A stretch of 64,000 nt of DNA from contig CAJSYZ010000009.1 of assembly GCA_910574455.1 (NCBI GenBank), positions 124,001 through 188,000 on the forward strand, given 5' to 3'. Each line of letters begins with the position of its first letter. Positions within the stretch are counted from its first letter, which is position 1. This document shows, in pieces, positions 1 to 10,449 of the stretch. The notes below the pieces were generated by a model. The model was not told where the DNA came from and made no database searches. It saw nothing but the letters and a program-made list of their open reading frames with translations. The position numbers were made by a program, and so were the translations under genes. This DNA comes from Trichaptum fuscoviolaceum (taxonomy: Eukaryota; Basidiomycota; Agaricomycetes; Hymenochaetales; Trichaptaceae).

Positions 1-576
1 ATCTAACTTTAAGAAGAGTTCCGTCGAGATGTCGAAGTTGAGATGCGGGTGGAGAAATGGAATTTCATTCTTCACTCTCACCTGACCGGGATCCCCAGGT
101 TAGTTAGCGGTTTTTCAGGTGAAACAAGTAGAAGAAGGTACTCTTAGGCTAAGATAGCAAGAGTCCGAGCTGTTCAACCATCTGGAGTATTCCTCGCCTC
201 GTTTTTTCTGATACTTGGAGGTGTACACGCCACCTTCAAGACTGCGGATGATCCCGGATCGATAGCACTAAATCAGGGTCTAGATTGCGGCGCCGAACCC
301 GGGAAGGCCGTCACGGCCGCTACTAGTACTATACTAGTAGTAGTAGCCGGTGTGCCCAATCTTCCGCCTGTCCAGTGCTCTACGCCACATCTGACTTGCC
401 TTAGTCCCATCCTATTTTCCGGATACTTGACTCCATATGTATACTAGACTACTTCAAGAGACGTAAAGTATATAAAAGACATCATCGCCTTCAGAGGAGC
501 TCACAAGACAGCAAGCATCTCAAGTCCTAGAAGCGACAAATACAAGCTTAAAAAACATAATTTATAAATTATAAAT
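1..576. other. upstream region of the deaminase-like gene
   Basis: I see no coding region here. A short palindromic stretch of CTACTAGTA-type repeats lies around 325-352. The last 110 bases contain a TATA-like box and an A/T-rich leader just before the first ATG, which suits a promoter and 5' UTR for the gene that follows. Confidence 0.5.
469..477 (+). promoter_or_regulatory. TATA-like box
   Basis: TATATAAAA lies 100 bases upstream of the ATG at 577. That spacing is compatible with a fungal core promoter and a short 5' UTR. No transcription start evidence is available. Confidence 0.45.
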
Positions 577-2277
577 ATGCCTTCTGAGGTAGAGTTTATC
601 TACTACCTCTCGGAAACTATATGCTAACGTTCTCCGGAAATGCAGTCCATCTCCGACCCCCAAGCGCTCACAAACGTTACTCTGTGGTCTACAGAGTCCA
701 TAAAGTCTGATAAGCTGGTTAAATATTATGCGAATGAACGTTCTGATAGAACGAATGATGAAAACAAGCGGGCAAAGACACTTCGGCACATACTTGACTG
801 GGTGTCGCAATGCTTTGTTCAATTTAAGCAAGGGGATGTAGTTGCAGCCTCCGCAGTTCCGGACCCTGCTTCTCGCTCAGTTACAATTTTGCTTGTCAAC
901 AACAACTGTGCTATCCCAACGCAAGCCAATAACATGACGAATAACTTCGTGAAATGGAACGAAAATATTCAAAAGGTGTCAGGCAAGAATCTTACTAGTG
1001 CTAATGAGTCGTTTCTTGCTGGAATTTCGACAACTTGCTGGGCGCGATTCTCTAGGAGGTGTACGCTATTGAAAGAGTCAGGCTCAAAGAATAATATTAT
1101 TGAACTATATGCTGCTTGGAAGGAATTGGATAAGACAAGGCGTACGAACATGCTTGATACTCCTGATGCTCTCAGAGCAGCTGCAAAAGCATGCTACGGG
1201 AGTCCTGGTAAAACGAGAGACACAGTGAAGAAATACCTTTCGGATCTAATGGCAATGACGCATAAAGTTGGACTGGTCGACGATGCAGGAAAGAGTAACT
1301 TCTTTCTGCAAGCTCTATGCAGAGCTTCGTATATTGCAGCTTCTCCATATATGAGATTTATGCACCCAAAGCGCATAGCGACAGTTTCGATATCCGATAA
1401 CTTGCGGAAATTCCTCTCCAAGGCACACAATCGTATTAAGAAGATTGCCAGATATGCCACAGGAGCCGAGAAGTACATTATACAAGGATTACCTTTCTTG
1501 AAGCAGATAGTAGGGATAGGTGGTGGCCATATACAACAGCAACTCGAGATAAGACTCAAGTGGATTCCGGACGAGACTATAAATAATGAGGTGGCAATAG
1601 AAGAAAAGAAGAAGGTGGAACGATCGAGTGTCATGACCTGGTTTGACGGACAGCTGAACGAAGTTGTGAAGAGTGTGGGTCCAAATGCAATCAAAAACTC
1701 TGAAACGGTCAAGGCAGAAATAAGTACTGGCATGACGAAGTTGAAGAACGACAAGGAACATATTGTCTTCGACAACCGATTCCATTGCGAGATAACTATG
1801 ATTATCTACCTTCAAACCCATGATATCAAGGTCATGTACAATGTGATAGGAGTCAGTAAGCTGTCTTGCTCGGCTTGCAGCTCATTCATCAAGTTCCTCG
1901 AATGGAAGCCCGAGACATACTGGGACCTTTCAGGAACGTCCTCTAAATCACATCATCAGTGGCGTCTTCCTGTAGCAAACCTTTTCATACCCAAAATAAT
2001 GCCTCCAACCGCTGCTCCACAGCAGAATACCCCTCCGACCAACCCGCCAAAACATAAGCTCGATGAGATGGTTGAGAATGCCAAAAAATTATTCATGGAA
2101 GACATTCAAAACGAATTCAAAAGCGTGCTCCAGCGACGAGTCACAAGTACAGCTACAAAGGCAAGAGCAGGGTCGGATAGTAGTACGGGATCTAAATGGG
2201 TTCTCTTTGATGACGACGACTGGGAAGTAATTCCGGAGTTTTCCGAGGCAATCAGGGACGCAATCAATATTAAATAG
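577..2277 (+). CDS. OTT_1508-like deaminase-fold protein
   Basis: I predict two exons, 577-588 and 646-2277, giving 547 residues. The 57-bp intron starts GTAGAG, has a CTAAC branch point and ends TGCAG. It joins in phase, so the ATG at 577 is preferred over the ATG at 640, which lies inside the intron. The C-terminal half has a zinc-deaminase signature: His384-Cys-Glu386 followed after about 25 residues by Cys412-x2-Cys415 in a GVSKLSCSAC context. That pattern is typical of the OTT_1508-like deaminase family found in fungi and intracellular bacteria. In that fold His and the two Cys bind zinc and Glu is the proton shuttle. The N-terminal ~370 residues are not recognisable. The C-terminus is Pro-rich, then acidic. 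Substrate and cellular role are unknown; nucleic-acid deamination is only inferred from the fold. Confidence 0.72.
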
Positions 2278-4159
2278 CTCAAGTGTGTTTGAGAATATTG
2301 CGAAGGAAGAAGATCGGCTTATTTATAATATTTAGGACTTGTCATAAACAGATAATGTCTGGTTTGAGATTGTCCACATAATACGACAGTGATGTGCATG
2401 GCTCAACTGGTCACGGTGTACTCCTTCGTGGGTGCTCTATTGAGTACAGATAATGTGCTCTCTGAATTATCGGGCCGAGAAATTGGATCAGTTACGTGAC
2501 AAATGGATAAGACAGAGTATGCACCAACGACAACCCTTGCCGGTAGGATACTGCCTTTAAGTTGAGGCGAAGTCTTGAAAGTGCCATCAGATTCCCTTAC
2601 TGAAATAAATAATTACTGTTGGGCGAAATCAAGGTTCCGTACCATACTAGTATACGCACACAGCAGTATTTTCATGTCCATTGTTCGTCCGTGAGAATTT
2701 GCCATGCAGATTGTCGAGCATTCTTGGTGCCAGTCAATTGTCGCATTTTGCCGCAAATTGTAACAATTGATGGGATTAACAGTCTAAAAGAGAGAATGAT
2801 TTGAATTGCGTCGAAGGATGTTCTCAAGGAAAGCTACTTCCTCAAATATGGAGTCTTTGGACAGTGGAATTCCGTGGAATAAATGAAGAAGGAGATTGTT
2901 TGAATGATGGGGTCAAATTCGAACTCCGCGGGCTCGGCAAGTATGTAGTGCCAGCAGTCGCCGTTTCGGTGACTTCAAGTTCACGGCAACTTGAATCAAC
3001 GACTCCGAGTCCTCACTGGCAGGCTTCGGACGCCGGCGGCAACTTGAACGTCATTTGCATTTTTCCATTTACATCATCAGCGCGAATTTTGTGAATGCCA
3101 GTATTGTCTTTATTCCTACCTTAACCACTTCCTATCGCCGAAGGATCGCCAGAACTTCAGCATTCGAAGCAAGATCTATGGACAATCTGGTACACGGCCC
3201 TCTGTTAATCTACAACTTAAACTCACAAGGAACTTTTCTAGGATAAGCAGGAGGTTTCGGAAATGGAAATGGAAATGCGCAAACTATGCGATAATCCATA
3301 AGTTATTGTAGGATAGGTGATGCGGCGCGAGAAGACGGCGGAAGGATGCAGGAGAAAAGTCAAAGCAACGTCGAGTTGAAGCAGAAGTTAGGTGCAGCTA
3401 CCCTCAGTAGATGACTGAAGACACTCGAGATACTGGGATTTCACCAGACCGTTGTCTTTGACATTCAATAGCCAGGTACTCTTTCACGAATAGGTGCTCG
3501 GACGCTTAACTTACCAGCGTCTCTCCCGGGCCATATCCTCGCTACAGGTCCAGCGTCAGCTCTCACCTTTCAACCTCCGGATGTATATCCTTGTCCGTCC
3601 GTGAACACTGCGTCGTACCTTGTAATGCAAACAGTGAGCATGGTGCCACATACGCTGCTAGGGCGCACCACTGCCTGCAAAGGTGAAGATGGAAACACAG
3701 GCGATACGGCAGACGGCGCGCTCTGGGTGTGGGCTCTAATGGATGTGATGGCGTTCGTGACATTGGCGTAGAGTTGAATATATGTGCACCTGGTGCGTCT
3801 AAACCCCTACATCTCTTCAGTAATCACAAAGCCAACTCTAAGGCATGGGTTCCAGGTGTGTTTGTCCATGGCCGTACAACAGCAGCCTGATTTCGTCAGC
3901 AGAAGCGGGGGTGTCGGCAGAGTTCGAGAGCCAAAACCTCACTCCCGGCGCCTTGGATGACGTGGCGACGAGGCTGCTTTGTACCAGCTTGCCCTCAGAC
4001 TCGTCGATCACCTTAATCGTCTTGACGCCTTGGTGGCAAGCTGAGATTCAGTTACGCCAACAACTCCGGGGCTGAACCAGCCGCTGTCAGTCAGCCGAAT
4101 TCTTTGCACAACAGTCAGTTCGGTCTTGAGAAAACGGAAGAAGGGCTTTGCCAAGCAAG
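2278..4159. other. gene-poor stretch with dispersed CAACTTGAA motifs
   Basis: Only short, compositionally unremarkable open frames occur here. Around 2970-3060 there is a cluster of TTCAAGTT / AACTTGAA motifs next to ACTCCGAGTCC. Similar clusters occur at about 27.2, 30.3 and 44.9 kb, which suggests remnants of a dispersed repeat. Nothing else can be supported. Confidence 0.4.
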
Positions 4160-4566
4160 TTTGGACAACCAGAATATCGTGTTTGGGACTGCAGGTGAGC
4201 ATCGGTATTTAACCGTTTTTATGTCTCTCAGTCTCTTACTTGCGGTTATTTTCGGACAGATCAATTATACATATTTGATAAGGATAAAATTGTGTATGAA
4301 TCACCGTCCTCAAAAGAATAATCCATCACAATTTTCACCGGTGAAAGCTTCGTATATCAGTCAGACTGACGACGACATCATCACTCTTCTGACCCCCGCC
4401 TCCATCACATCGTCTATTGCCCTCGTCCTTTTCTTCTGAATTTCGACGAAAAGCTTCATCAGTATTCGTTTTCGTACGTAATTCACTCTTCTTTGGCAAT
4501 ATCTAGCAAATGACGGACTTTTAATAGAGCGAACGATCACCTACGGATAACAATAATAACGGCAAC

Positions 4567-5816
4567 ATGAACAACTCAGTTTTACCCATCGAGATACTAG
4601 AATACATCAACGAGAACCTCATTTCAGACTACAAATATGCATATCTGAGTCGGTCCGATAACATCAAGTTCAGTTTCTTCCTCAATGGTACCTCACACAT
4701 CTTCTCGTGTCTGCAAACTATGGCACGTGGTCTCCGAGAGACTATTATATCGACGCATATCCATCGGAAGGTGCTTTCCGCGCAGGAAGTCTCGGAGAAG
4801 GGGGGGACATTGGGAGGCGCTGCCCCTGCGGGACGGTGTCGAGATTGCCAAGGAACTTCTGGCAGCGTTATTGAACTACCCTCGAGTAGCCGCGTTAGTT
4901 GAGGGGCTTGACCTAGGGGTTGAGGACACCAGCAGCTCTATCAGGCTTTGGACGCAAACAAACGCCCTTATCATTCAGATCTGTCCAAACGTGAGGTACG
5001 TGGAGGTCCGAGGATTCCACCCTTCCGAACTAGACACTTTAACCGATGCGCTGAAGCAAAACAACACTTGTTTCATTTCGCATCAGTCCTCAGGATATCG
5101 TGTCCCCAGACTTGCAGCGTCTGGACTTCAGCGAAGGAGCGTTGCTCAAATTCCTGGAATTTATGAAGAGCTGGTCAAAACTTCAATCTGTGCATGTTGA
5201 AGGGTTCCCGAGATTCGCAGTGCGAAAGCAGCCGTCTGCTTTCCATCTTTCCAGTGTCTCCGACTGTTGCCCCGATCGTCGAAACATCGTCTTTACCGTC
5301 GGCTGTCTACGTGACCTCCACCTCAACGCCTTCCGTTCCATGTGCAGCAGCGTCTCGAAGTTCATGGCTCCTATATATGGGTCTTTAGACAGTATGGGAA
5401 CGCTAGACGCACTAATGTGGATGCTTACGCGCATGGGCACGGACCTTGCAGTGCTTTCGGCTGCACATCTGGTCAGAGTCACGCTCCGTCTCACTGCCCC
5501 GCTATTCGAGGCGCTGTCGTCTCTGATGATACTCGAGGAGCTGCAGGTCCACAAGTATGACCTCGACTTTGGCGCTGTCTCGAACCTGCCGCGGCTCAAG
5601 CGATTGCGCTACACTTCGGTCTTCACGGATGAGGCGTTGGGCCGCCTGGTCCGTCACCCCGAGGATCCAACGACGTTTCTTGCGCTTGAGCACATAGCGA
5701 CCTTCTTGACATACAGTGGTAGCGCTAGCAGCGAACTGAGGGATCTCTGTCTTAGGCGGAACATCAAGTTACAGATGTGGGATGGTCGTGCACTGATTTC
5801 TGGATTCGTGTTGTAG
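4567..5816 (+). pseudogene. F-box protein pseudogene (locus A)
   Basis: The start reads MNNSVLPIEILEYI, the F-box-like opening shared by all F-box loci in this window. The coding line jumps frame at least three times. Two shifts fall near 4,680-4,715, in the region homologous to the PRWYLLPLLRVCKLWH segment of locus C. Another lies near 5,062, just before LVSFRISPQ. The C-terminal ~240 residues (5,097-5,813) are open and end ISGFVL. Copy A' at 34,715-35,964 shares the breaks, so they predate the duplication. Intact relatives here are single-exon genes of 380-420 residues, which makes hidden introns unlikely. Confidence 0.82.
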
Positions 5817-6007
5817 CCTGTAGTACCGTCTTTGGCATCTTTTACTGGGTTAAAATGCCTCGCAGCTTTCTCTTTACATCTTTAAAATTGTGTGTAAGTA
5901 CATAGTAAAGTTAAACTATCCATCGAACTAATCTCTTGATATATTATCATAGTATATGTACAGAAACCATTGACGTTGGAATTATACAGCGCTAAGACAA
6001 GTAACAA

Positions 6008-7252
6008 TTACCACAAGTAACTCGGGATAACGCTCTTTCGATTACTCATTTTCAACTTAATGCCCCGCCCAGAACAAATATCATTGAGCTGCCTGTCATA
6101 TCCATACCAATGCCGAGAACCCCAAGCCCCTTCGACATACTTGAGAGCAGGAAACTTCGCTGAGTTTTCCAGGTGAGCGGCGAAATCGTCCATTTCTCGC
6201 CTTTTGACCTCCCAATCTGTTTTGAAGCGTATTCGCTCAAGCGACGGGAGGTCTGCAGCGGCGCTGCAATACGAAAGTGACCCGATGACCTCCAGTTGTC
6301 GCAATTCTTCCAGGATAGAAAGCGCCTCGTCTAATGGACGATAGGAAACGAATTGCCGGTCGATGTCTAGGCTAAGGCGCTCGAGAGTCCTGGACCATCC
6401 GCGTAAGTATCTGCATAATCTCTCTAGCAGTGCTTCGCTGCCGGACCCATGTTTCATAATAAAACTGAGATATTTAACACGGTCTGACATATTGAGTAGA
6501 GATTCCAAGTCGCTGTATTGTATGTTGTAACTAACAAGTCGGATATCTTGAAGATCCGGACAACAGTTAGGAGCACCAGGCGGCGGAGTCTGTGCACTAG
6601 GATCATCTGCAATTGTCCGCTCTGCGTGTGACGAAACGCCTCGGACCATAATAGTACGAAGCTTCGGCAGGCAATGCATCAACTCCAGAAGCTTGAAGGA
6701 GGTCTCGTGGAGATTCGTTGTTTTGACGCCATGCGGGGAAATGCAGAGGGAAAGGAGCGACTGGGACTTCGCCTTCAGCACGTCGACCAGAGCGTCGCTT
6801 TCGGAGTGGTGGAGACCTTTGATCTCGACGTGTGTTACGTTTGGGCAGAGCTGGAGGATGCGGAGGTTCGCCCGTGTGTAATCCAGCGCATCGGCACGCC
6901 GAACGTCATAGACGGCCAGTTGTAGGTCCTTGACGAGCGTGGCTATTCTAAAATTTGTCGTTAACGCAGACAGAAGGTCTCCTGTGATCAAGTGGCCACG
7001 TCCTTCGGGTCGATCGTACCATTTTTCAGTCCCAACGAAGAAGTCCGACCCCACGGATACACGTTGATACATGAGTATCTCTGCTATCAAGTGCCAATAT
7101 TTGCAGACGCGAAGAACGGGCGTAAGGTGGTGTTGCCAGTAAGGGGTGTACTTGTATTCGAGCCCCCGGTAGTTAAGTTTAACTCTGAATTTAGATATGA
7201 AAGTTTCGATGATGAGTTCGAGGATCTCGACGGGCAATATTGAGTTGCTCAT
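6008..7252 (-). CDS. F-box-like protein (locus B), intact
   Basis: Single-exon gene of 414 residues. The ATG at 7252 is the first in frame; the frame upstream of it is open only as far as a TTG. Residues ~4-60 form the F-box-like module (LPVEILELII, later VLRVCKYWH, then MYQRVSVG). Such modules bind Skp1 in SCF ubiquitin ligases. The rest is a degenerate leucine-rich arrangement with motifs conserved among paralogues: LCPNVTHVEIKG, CCPDLQDIRL, LPSLERIRF. It probably acts as a substrate receptor, but the target is unknown. It is divergent from locus C, sharing a ~310-bp intergenic stretch that holds both promoters. Its inverted copy is B' at 33,270-34,520. Confidence 0.8.
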   Translation of the reverse strand: MSNSILPVEILELIIETFISKFRVKLNYRGLEYKYTPYWQHHLTPVLRVCKYWHLIAEILMYQRVSVGSDFFVGTEKWYDRPEGRGHLITGDLLSALTTNFRIATLVKDLQLAVYDVRRADALDYTRANLRILQLCPNVTHVEIKGLHHSESDALVDVLKAKSQSLLSLCISPHGVKTTNLHETSFKLLELMHCLPKLRTIMVRGVSSHAERTIADDPSAQTPPPGAPNCCPDLQDIRLVSYNIQYSDLESLLNMSDRVKYLSFIMKHGSGSEALLERLCRYLRGWSRTLERLSLDIDRQFVSYRPLDEALSILEELRQLEVIGSLSYCSAAADLPSLERIRFKTDWEVKRREMDDFAAHLENSAKFPALKYVEGAWGSRHWYGYDRQLNDICSGRGIKLKMSNRKSVIPSYLW

Positions 7253-7565
7253 TGTAGAGTGACCGAAAGGCAATCTACTGATCTGTCAGAATGGTATGTC
7301 AGTCGTTGATTGTTAAATGTAAGAATGATCTTCTTACGATTGCGGATACCAGGTGACGTTCCGTGAAGACCTGAAAAATCGAAGTCCTTATCGATTGCTA
7401 GTCGTTGGCCTTGTGGCAGTATAAAATTTGGAACTGAACTTGAACTTTAAACTCCGACTTAACTCCGAAGTGATTGCTAATTAGCTGTGCGGGTAACAGA
7501 TAACCGCCGGTCGTTGACTTGTAACCATGCTCTCCGTTAAGGATCGCCAACGTATCTGACTCGGG

Positions 7566-8729
7566 ATGAACAGCTCATCGCTACCTATCGAAATACTGGA
7601 GTTTATCTTGCAATTTTTGATATTGGGATATACAAAACTAGCAGAAAAAGAGAAACTTCTCCCTCGGTGGTACCTCCTGCCTCTTCTCCGGGTCTGCAAG
7701 CTATGGCACGTGGTCTCCGAGAGATACTTGTATCGAACCATATCGATTGGAAGTCGTTTCGCGCACAAGAAGAATCAGATTAAAGAAGGTCGTTCTGTGA
7801 CGATCGCAACACGAAAACCCAACAAGATCGCCCGTGATCTTGTACGAGCATTAGAGGCCAATTCTCGAGCTGCCGCATTGGTCGAGGGGCTGGAACTGGG
7901 AGGGAGGTATGGGAATAGTACCGCATCATGGACGCACTTAAAAGTCTCGCTTATCACGATTTGTCCGAATCTACGACACGTGGATCTCCGAACGGTCCAC
8001 TCCTCCGAGCTCGACAACTTATCCTCAGCGCTGATTGCGAAGTCGCTCGTCTCGTTTCGCACCAGTTTACTCGCCAGTTCTGAGCGCATCGCATTTCCGA
8101 TCTTCGATCTGATGCAAAGGTGGCCGAGAATCCAGACGATAAGAGTAGAAGGGAACTACAGCCTAAGGTTCATAGGGCGGGAGCAACCGCCTGCTTCTGA
8201 AGCCTCCGATGTTGTCAACTGCTGCCCTGAACTTCGAGAAATCATCCTTACCGGTGGAAGTCTACTCGAAGGCAACTTCAGATCTCTGCGAGTCATGTGC
8301 AGCGGCGTGAAGAAGCTCGGGGCCTATGTAGCTGGCCTAGACAACGCCGCCTTCGACGAGTTATGTGGATGTTTACAAGCATGGTCACCGAGCTTCGAGT
8401 GCCTCAGTTTGCATGTCAGGGCCGCCCCTTCATCCTACCTTCCCCTATCAGAGACACTAGCGTCTTTGATAAGCCTCAGAGAGCTGCATGTCTGCAACTT
8501 CTCAGCGGACTTTGGTGCTATCTCGGGCCTCCCGCAGCTGAAACGATTGTGCCACACGTCGACACGCACGCACGCGGTAATGGATCGACTAAGCAGACAT
8601 TTAGAAGACCCGGCGAAGTTCCCCTCTCTCAGCGACATTGCTGTTCTTGATAGCTACGGTCGGGCTGCGAGCGACAGTACGGATCTGAGGGATGCATGTC
8701 ATGGGCGGAATATCAAGCTGCAGGTGTGA
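7566..8729 (+). CDS. F-box-like protein (locus C), intact
   Basis: Single-exon gene of 387 residues starting MNSSSLPIEILEFIL. The F-box-like module spans residues ~4-65 (LLPLLRVCKLWHVVSERYLY). Repeated leucine-rich units follow (CPNLRHVDLR, CCPELREIILTGG, LPQLKRL). The stop follows CHGRNIKLQV, about 15 residues shorter than the A and D loci, which continue to a MWDG...F-L ending. The C-terminus is therefore slightly truncated. It may supply substrate specificity to an SCF complex; this is inferred from family only. Its inverted copy C' has lost almost the whole gene body. Confidence 0.78.
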   Translation: MNSSSLPIEILEFILQFLILGYTKLAEKEKLLPRWYLLPLLRVCKLWHVVSERYLYRTISIGSRFAHKKNQIKEGRSVTIATRKPNKIARDLVRALEANSRAAALVEGLELGGRYGNSTASWTHLKVSLITICPNLRHVDLRTVHSSELDNLSSALIAKSLVSFRTSLLASSERIAFPIFDLMQRWPRIQTIRVEGNYSLRFIGREQPPASEASDVVNCCPELREIILTGGSLLEGNFRSLRVMCSGVKKLGAYVAGLDNAAFDELCGCLQAWSPSFECLSLHVRAAPSSYLPLSETLASLISLRELHVCNFSADFGAISGLPQLKRLCHTSTRTHAVMDRLSRHLEDPAKFPSLSDIAVLDSYGRAASDSTDLRDACHGRNIKLQV

Positions 8730-9220
8730 TATGTGCTCACGACAGTCTCCGATTCTTTGATGTCACTTTCAACAATGGTTTCCTGTCTTCATATTTAATC
8801 TATGTGCATTCCATCCTCTAGTTTATATTGCAGATCTTTACGTATTTCATTCATATATGTCTTAATCTGTTTCTTGCCCGACTCTTGAATATTTTACGAC
8901 AAAACGGAAATACAAAGAGGTAAAACCAGGATGCACCGGTTGGCAATTGTAGTTCTGGCTTATTGAACTTGTTTTGGGCTTCCATACTCTGCAGCTTGTT
9001 TTCTTTACCTCTTTGCCCGTTTGAGTACGTTTGTACCTTCATGTTGTTTCCGTAATTGAAATCTGAGAATGTGCGCTGTGATTCGAACAGTCAGTGGCAC
9101 CAGTACCAGCAGCTCCAGTTTTACCAGAGCCACTAACTACTGCAAAGACGTGGAGTAATTTTACGCAGCAAATATTCCGTGAAATAACTTAGAGAAGCAA
9201 TAATAAATAATTAAAAGTGA

Positions 9221-9308
9221 ACGACAACGAGATTCGAACACACGACCCGTGTCGGAATAAGAATTACCATAAAGAGAAGCCGCGCTCAAGTCAACTAGAC
9301 TACTGAGG
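9221..9308 (-). repeat. tRNA-like segment (left arm)
   Basis: Read on the minus strand, this has an A-box-like TAGTCTAGTTGAC and a B-box-like GTGTTCGAATCTC with tRNA-like spacing. The acceptor ends do not pair convincingly, so it is more likely a tRNA-derived Pol III promoter relic than a functional tRNA. Confidence 0.45.
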
Positions 9309-9371
9309 CTTATACTACCTTGCCTCACTTGGTAATTATATACTGTCCCAACGGGGCGCAGCCCCGCAAGG

Positions 9372-9507
9372 AGTTAGGGTTATTGTTAGGGTTATTGTTA
9401 GGGTTATTTAAGGGTTAGTGGGGGGTTTGGGGGGCTCTGCCCCCCATAGTTAGGAGTTAGGGTTTGGGTAAGGGTTAGGGTAGATAGGTAGTTAGGGTTG
9501 TTAGGCT
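9372..9507 (+). repeat. interstitial TTAGGG-like repeats
   Basis: The run has several TTAGGG units separated by irregular spacers (GTTAGGGTTATT repeated, later GGGTTAGGG). It also contains a GGGGGCTCTGCCCCC hairpin near 9430. TTAGGG is the usual fungal telomere unit, but these are degenerate and lie inside a larger repeat, so this is not a chromosome end. Confidence 0.6.
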
Positions 9508-9529
9508 TAGTGTTGAGGATATATATAAT

Positions 9530-9615
9530 CCCCCTTAGTGTAGTGGTTAATGTGTCGTATTAGGTAGTTTCCGATTTAGGCTTTTATAAAGTTGCAAGTT
9601 CGAGTCACGCTTGTG
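9530..9615 (+). repeat. tRNA-like segment (right arm)
   Basis: This segment contains TAGTGGTTAATGTG (A-box-like) and AAGTTCGAGTC (B-box-like), about the right distance apart for a tRNA. No clean cloverleaf can be drawn. It mirrors the minus-strand segment at 9221-9308 and is followed by a similar TGTCGTTTACTT tail. Confidence 0.45.
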
Positions 9616-10022
9616 TCGTTTACTTATATTTTGTATATGTTACCACGCTATTTGGTATTACCACTTTGTATTACTTGTGTATTATTTCTACGTGGAATAA
9701 TTACTGCTCTGATTTACCCCACGTCTTTGCAGTAGTTACTGGACTTGGTAATACTGGATTGGCTGGTACGCCTCTCAGTGGACACATTTCAGCCTCGCGC
9801 CTTCTCACTCGACAGCGGAGGCAAGTAGCCATGCGCCCGCGAGACCCTGGAAACAAAAGGCAGCCCCTGTCCCCATCAATGGGCCACAGAACTGAACCTG
9901 AATGTGGCTTTGCGTCATGGTTTTCCTAACTCTTTCTGAGAGACAGGCAGACTCAGTCTTCAATGCGAACCAGGCATAGAGATTTTCGTGCTGTCATTCG
10001 TGCTGTGTCGTTGGCATGCAGA

Positions 10023-10048
10023 CATCGGGAGAAAGGGAAACAGATTAT
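10023..10048 (+). repeat. left terminal inverted repeat
   Basis: Matches the reverse complement of 14353-14378 at 25 of 26 bases; the single difference is A versus G at position 20. Confidence 0.8.
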
Positions 10049-10449
10049 GTAGGATTACGGAAGATTACGGAGATTATAAGACAGCTGTCATGCTTATTAT
10101 AGATTACAATACAGCATCCGGCTTATCCCGTGATTATAATTGCGTCATAAAGCTTACACGGTTAATATAATCCTTCATAAGGCTTATGCGGAGATTATAA
10201 TCCTGCTATCATGCTTATGTCCTCTTGTAAGAATGGCATCCTGCATATGTCTATCATATAATGTAGCTAAAATGTCATATAATGTTCTGAAAGGTATATA
10301 GACCTATCATAAGAGTGATATAAGCCAGATGCATGTCTTACGAAGTATTACAGGTAATGTAATTTTCAATAATCATTGTATTTTTCATTCTCATTCATCA
10401 GATTATACAGATAAGTTACACTACATAAGCTACTTTAATTGCCAAGCAG

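Larger units (their letters stand above)
4160..9045 (+). repeat. left arm of a large inverted segmental duplication
   Basis: This block carries F-box loci A (+), B (-) and C (+). The same order, spacing and intergenic sequence recur in reverse complement at about 32,130-36,450, with roughly 23 kb between the arms. Similarity covers genes, intergenic DNA (for example 5817-6007) and the tail after locus C. It fades at both ends: the outer edge near 4.1 kb is only about two-thirds identical. The intact members B and B' encode nearly the same protein. Confidence 0.88.
9090..9785. mobile_element. foldback element with tRNA-like arms and TTAGGG-like core
   Basis: The ends are inverted repeats of about 80 bp (9103-9180 and 9690-9769). 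They include a perfect 20-bp match at 9134-9153 against 9719-9738. Inside each arm lies a tRNA-like segment, one per strand. The middle holds GTTAGGGTTATT-type repeats and a G/C hairpin. No coding potential was seen. It resembles a non-autonomous foldback or SINE-pair structure. I found no clear target duplication, so the exact ends are approximate. Confidence 0.62.

Noticed and set aside
9372..9507. A chromosome end (telomere)
   Set aside because: The TTAGGG units are few and irregular, lie within a foldback element, and have unique genes on both sides.
9221..9615. Two functional tRNA genes
   Set aside because: A- and B-box-like words are present but no consistent acceptor stem or anticodon arm can be drawn.
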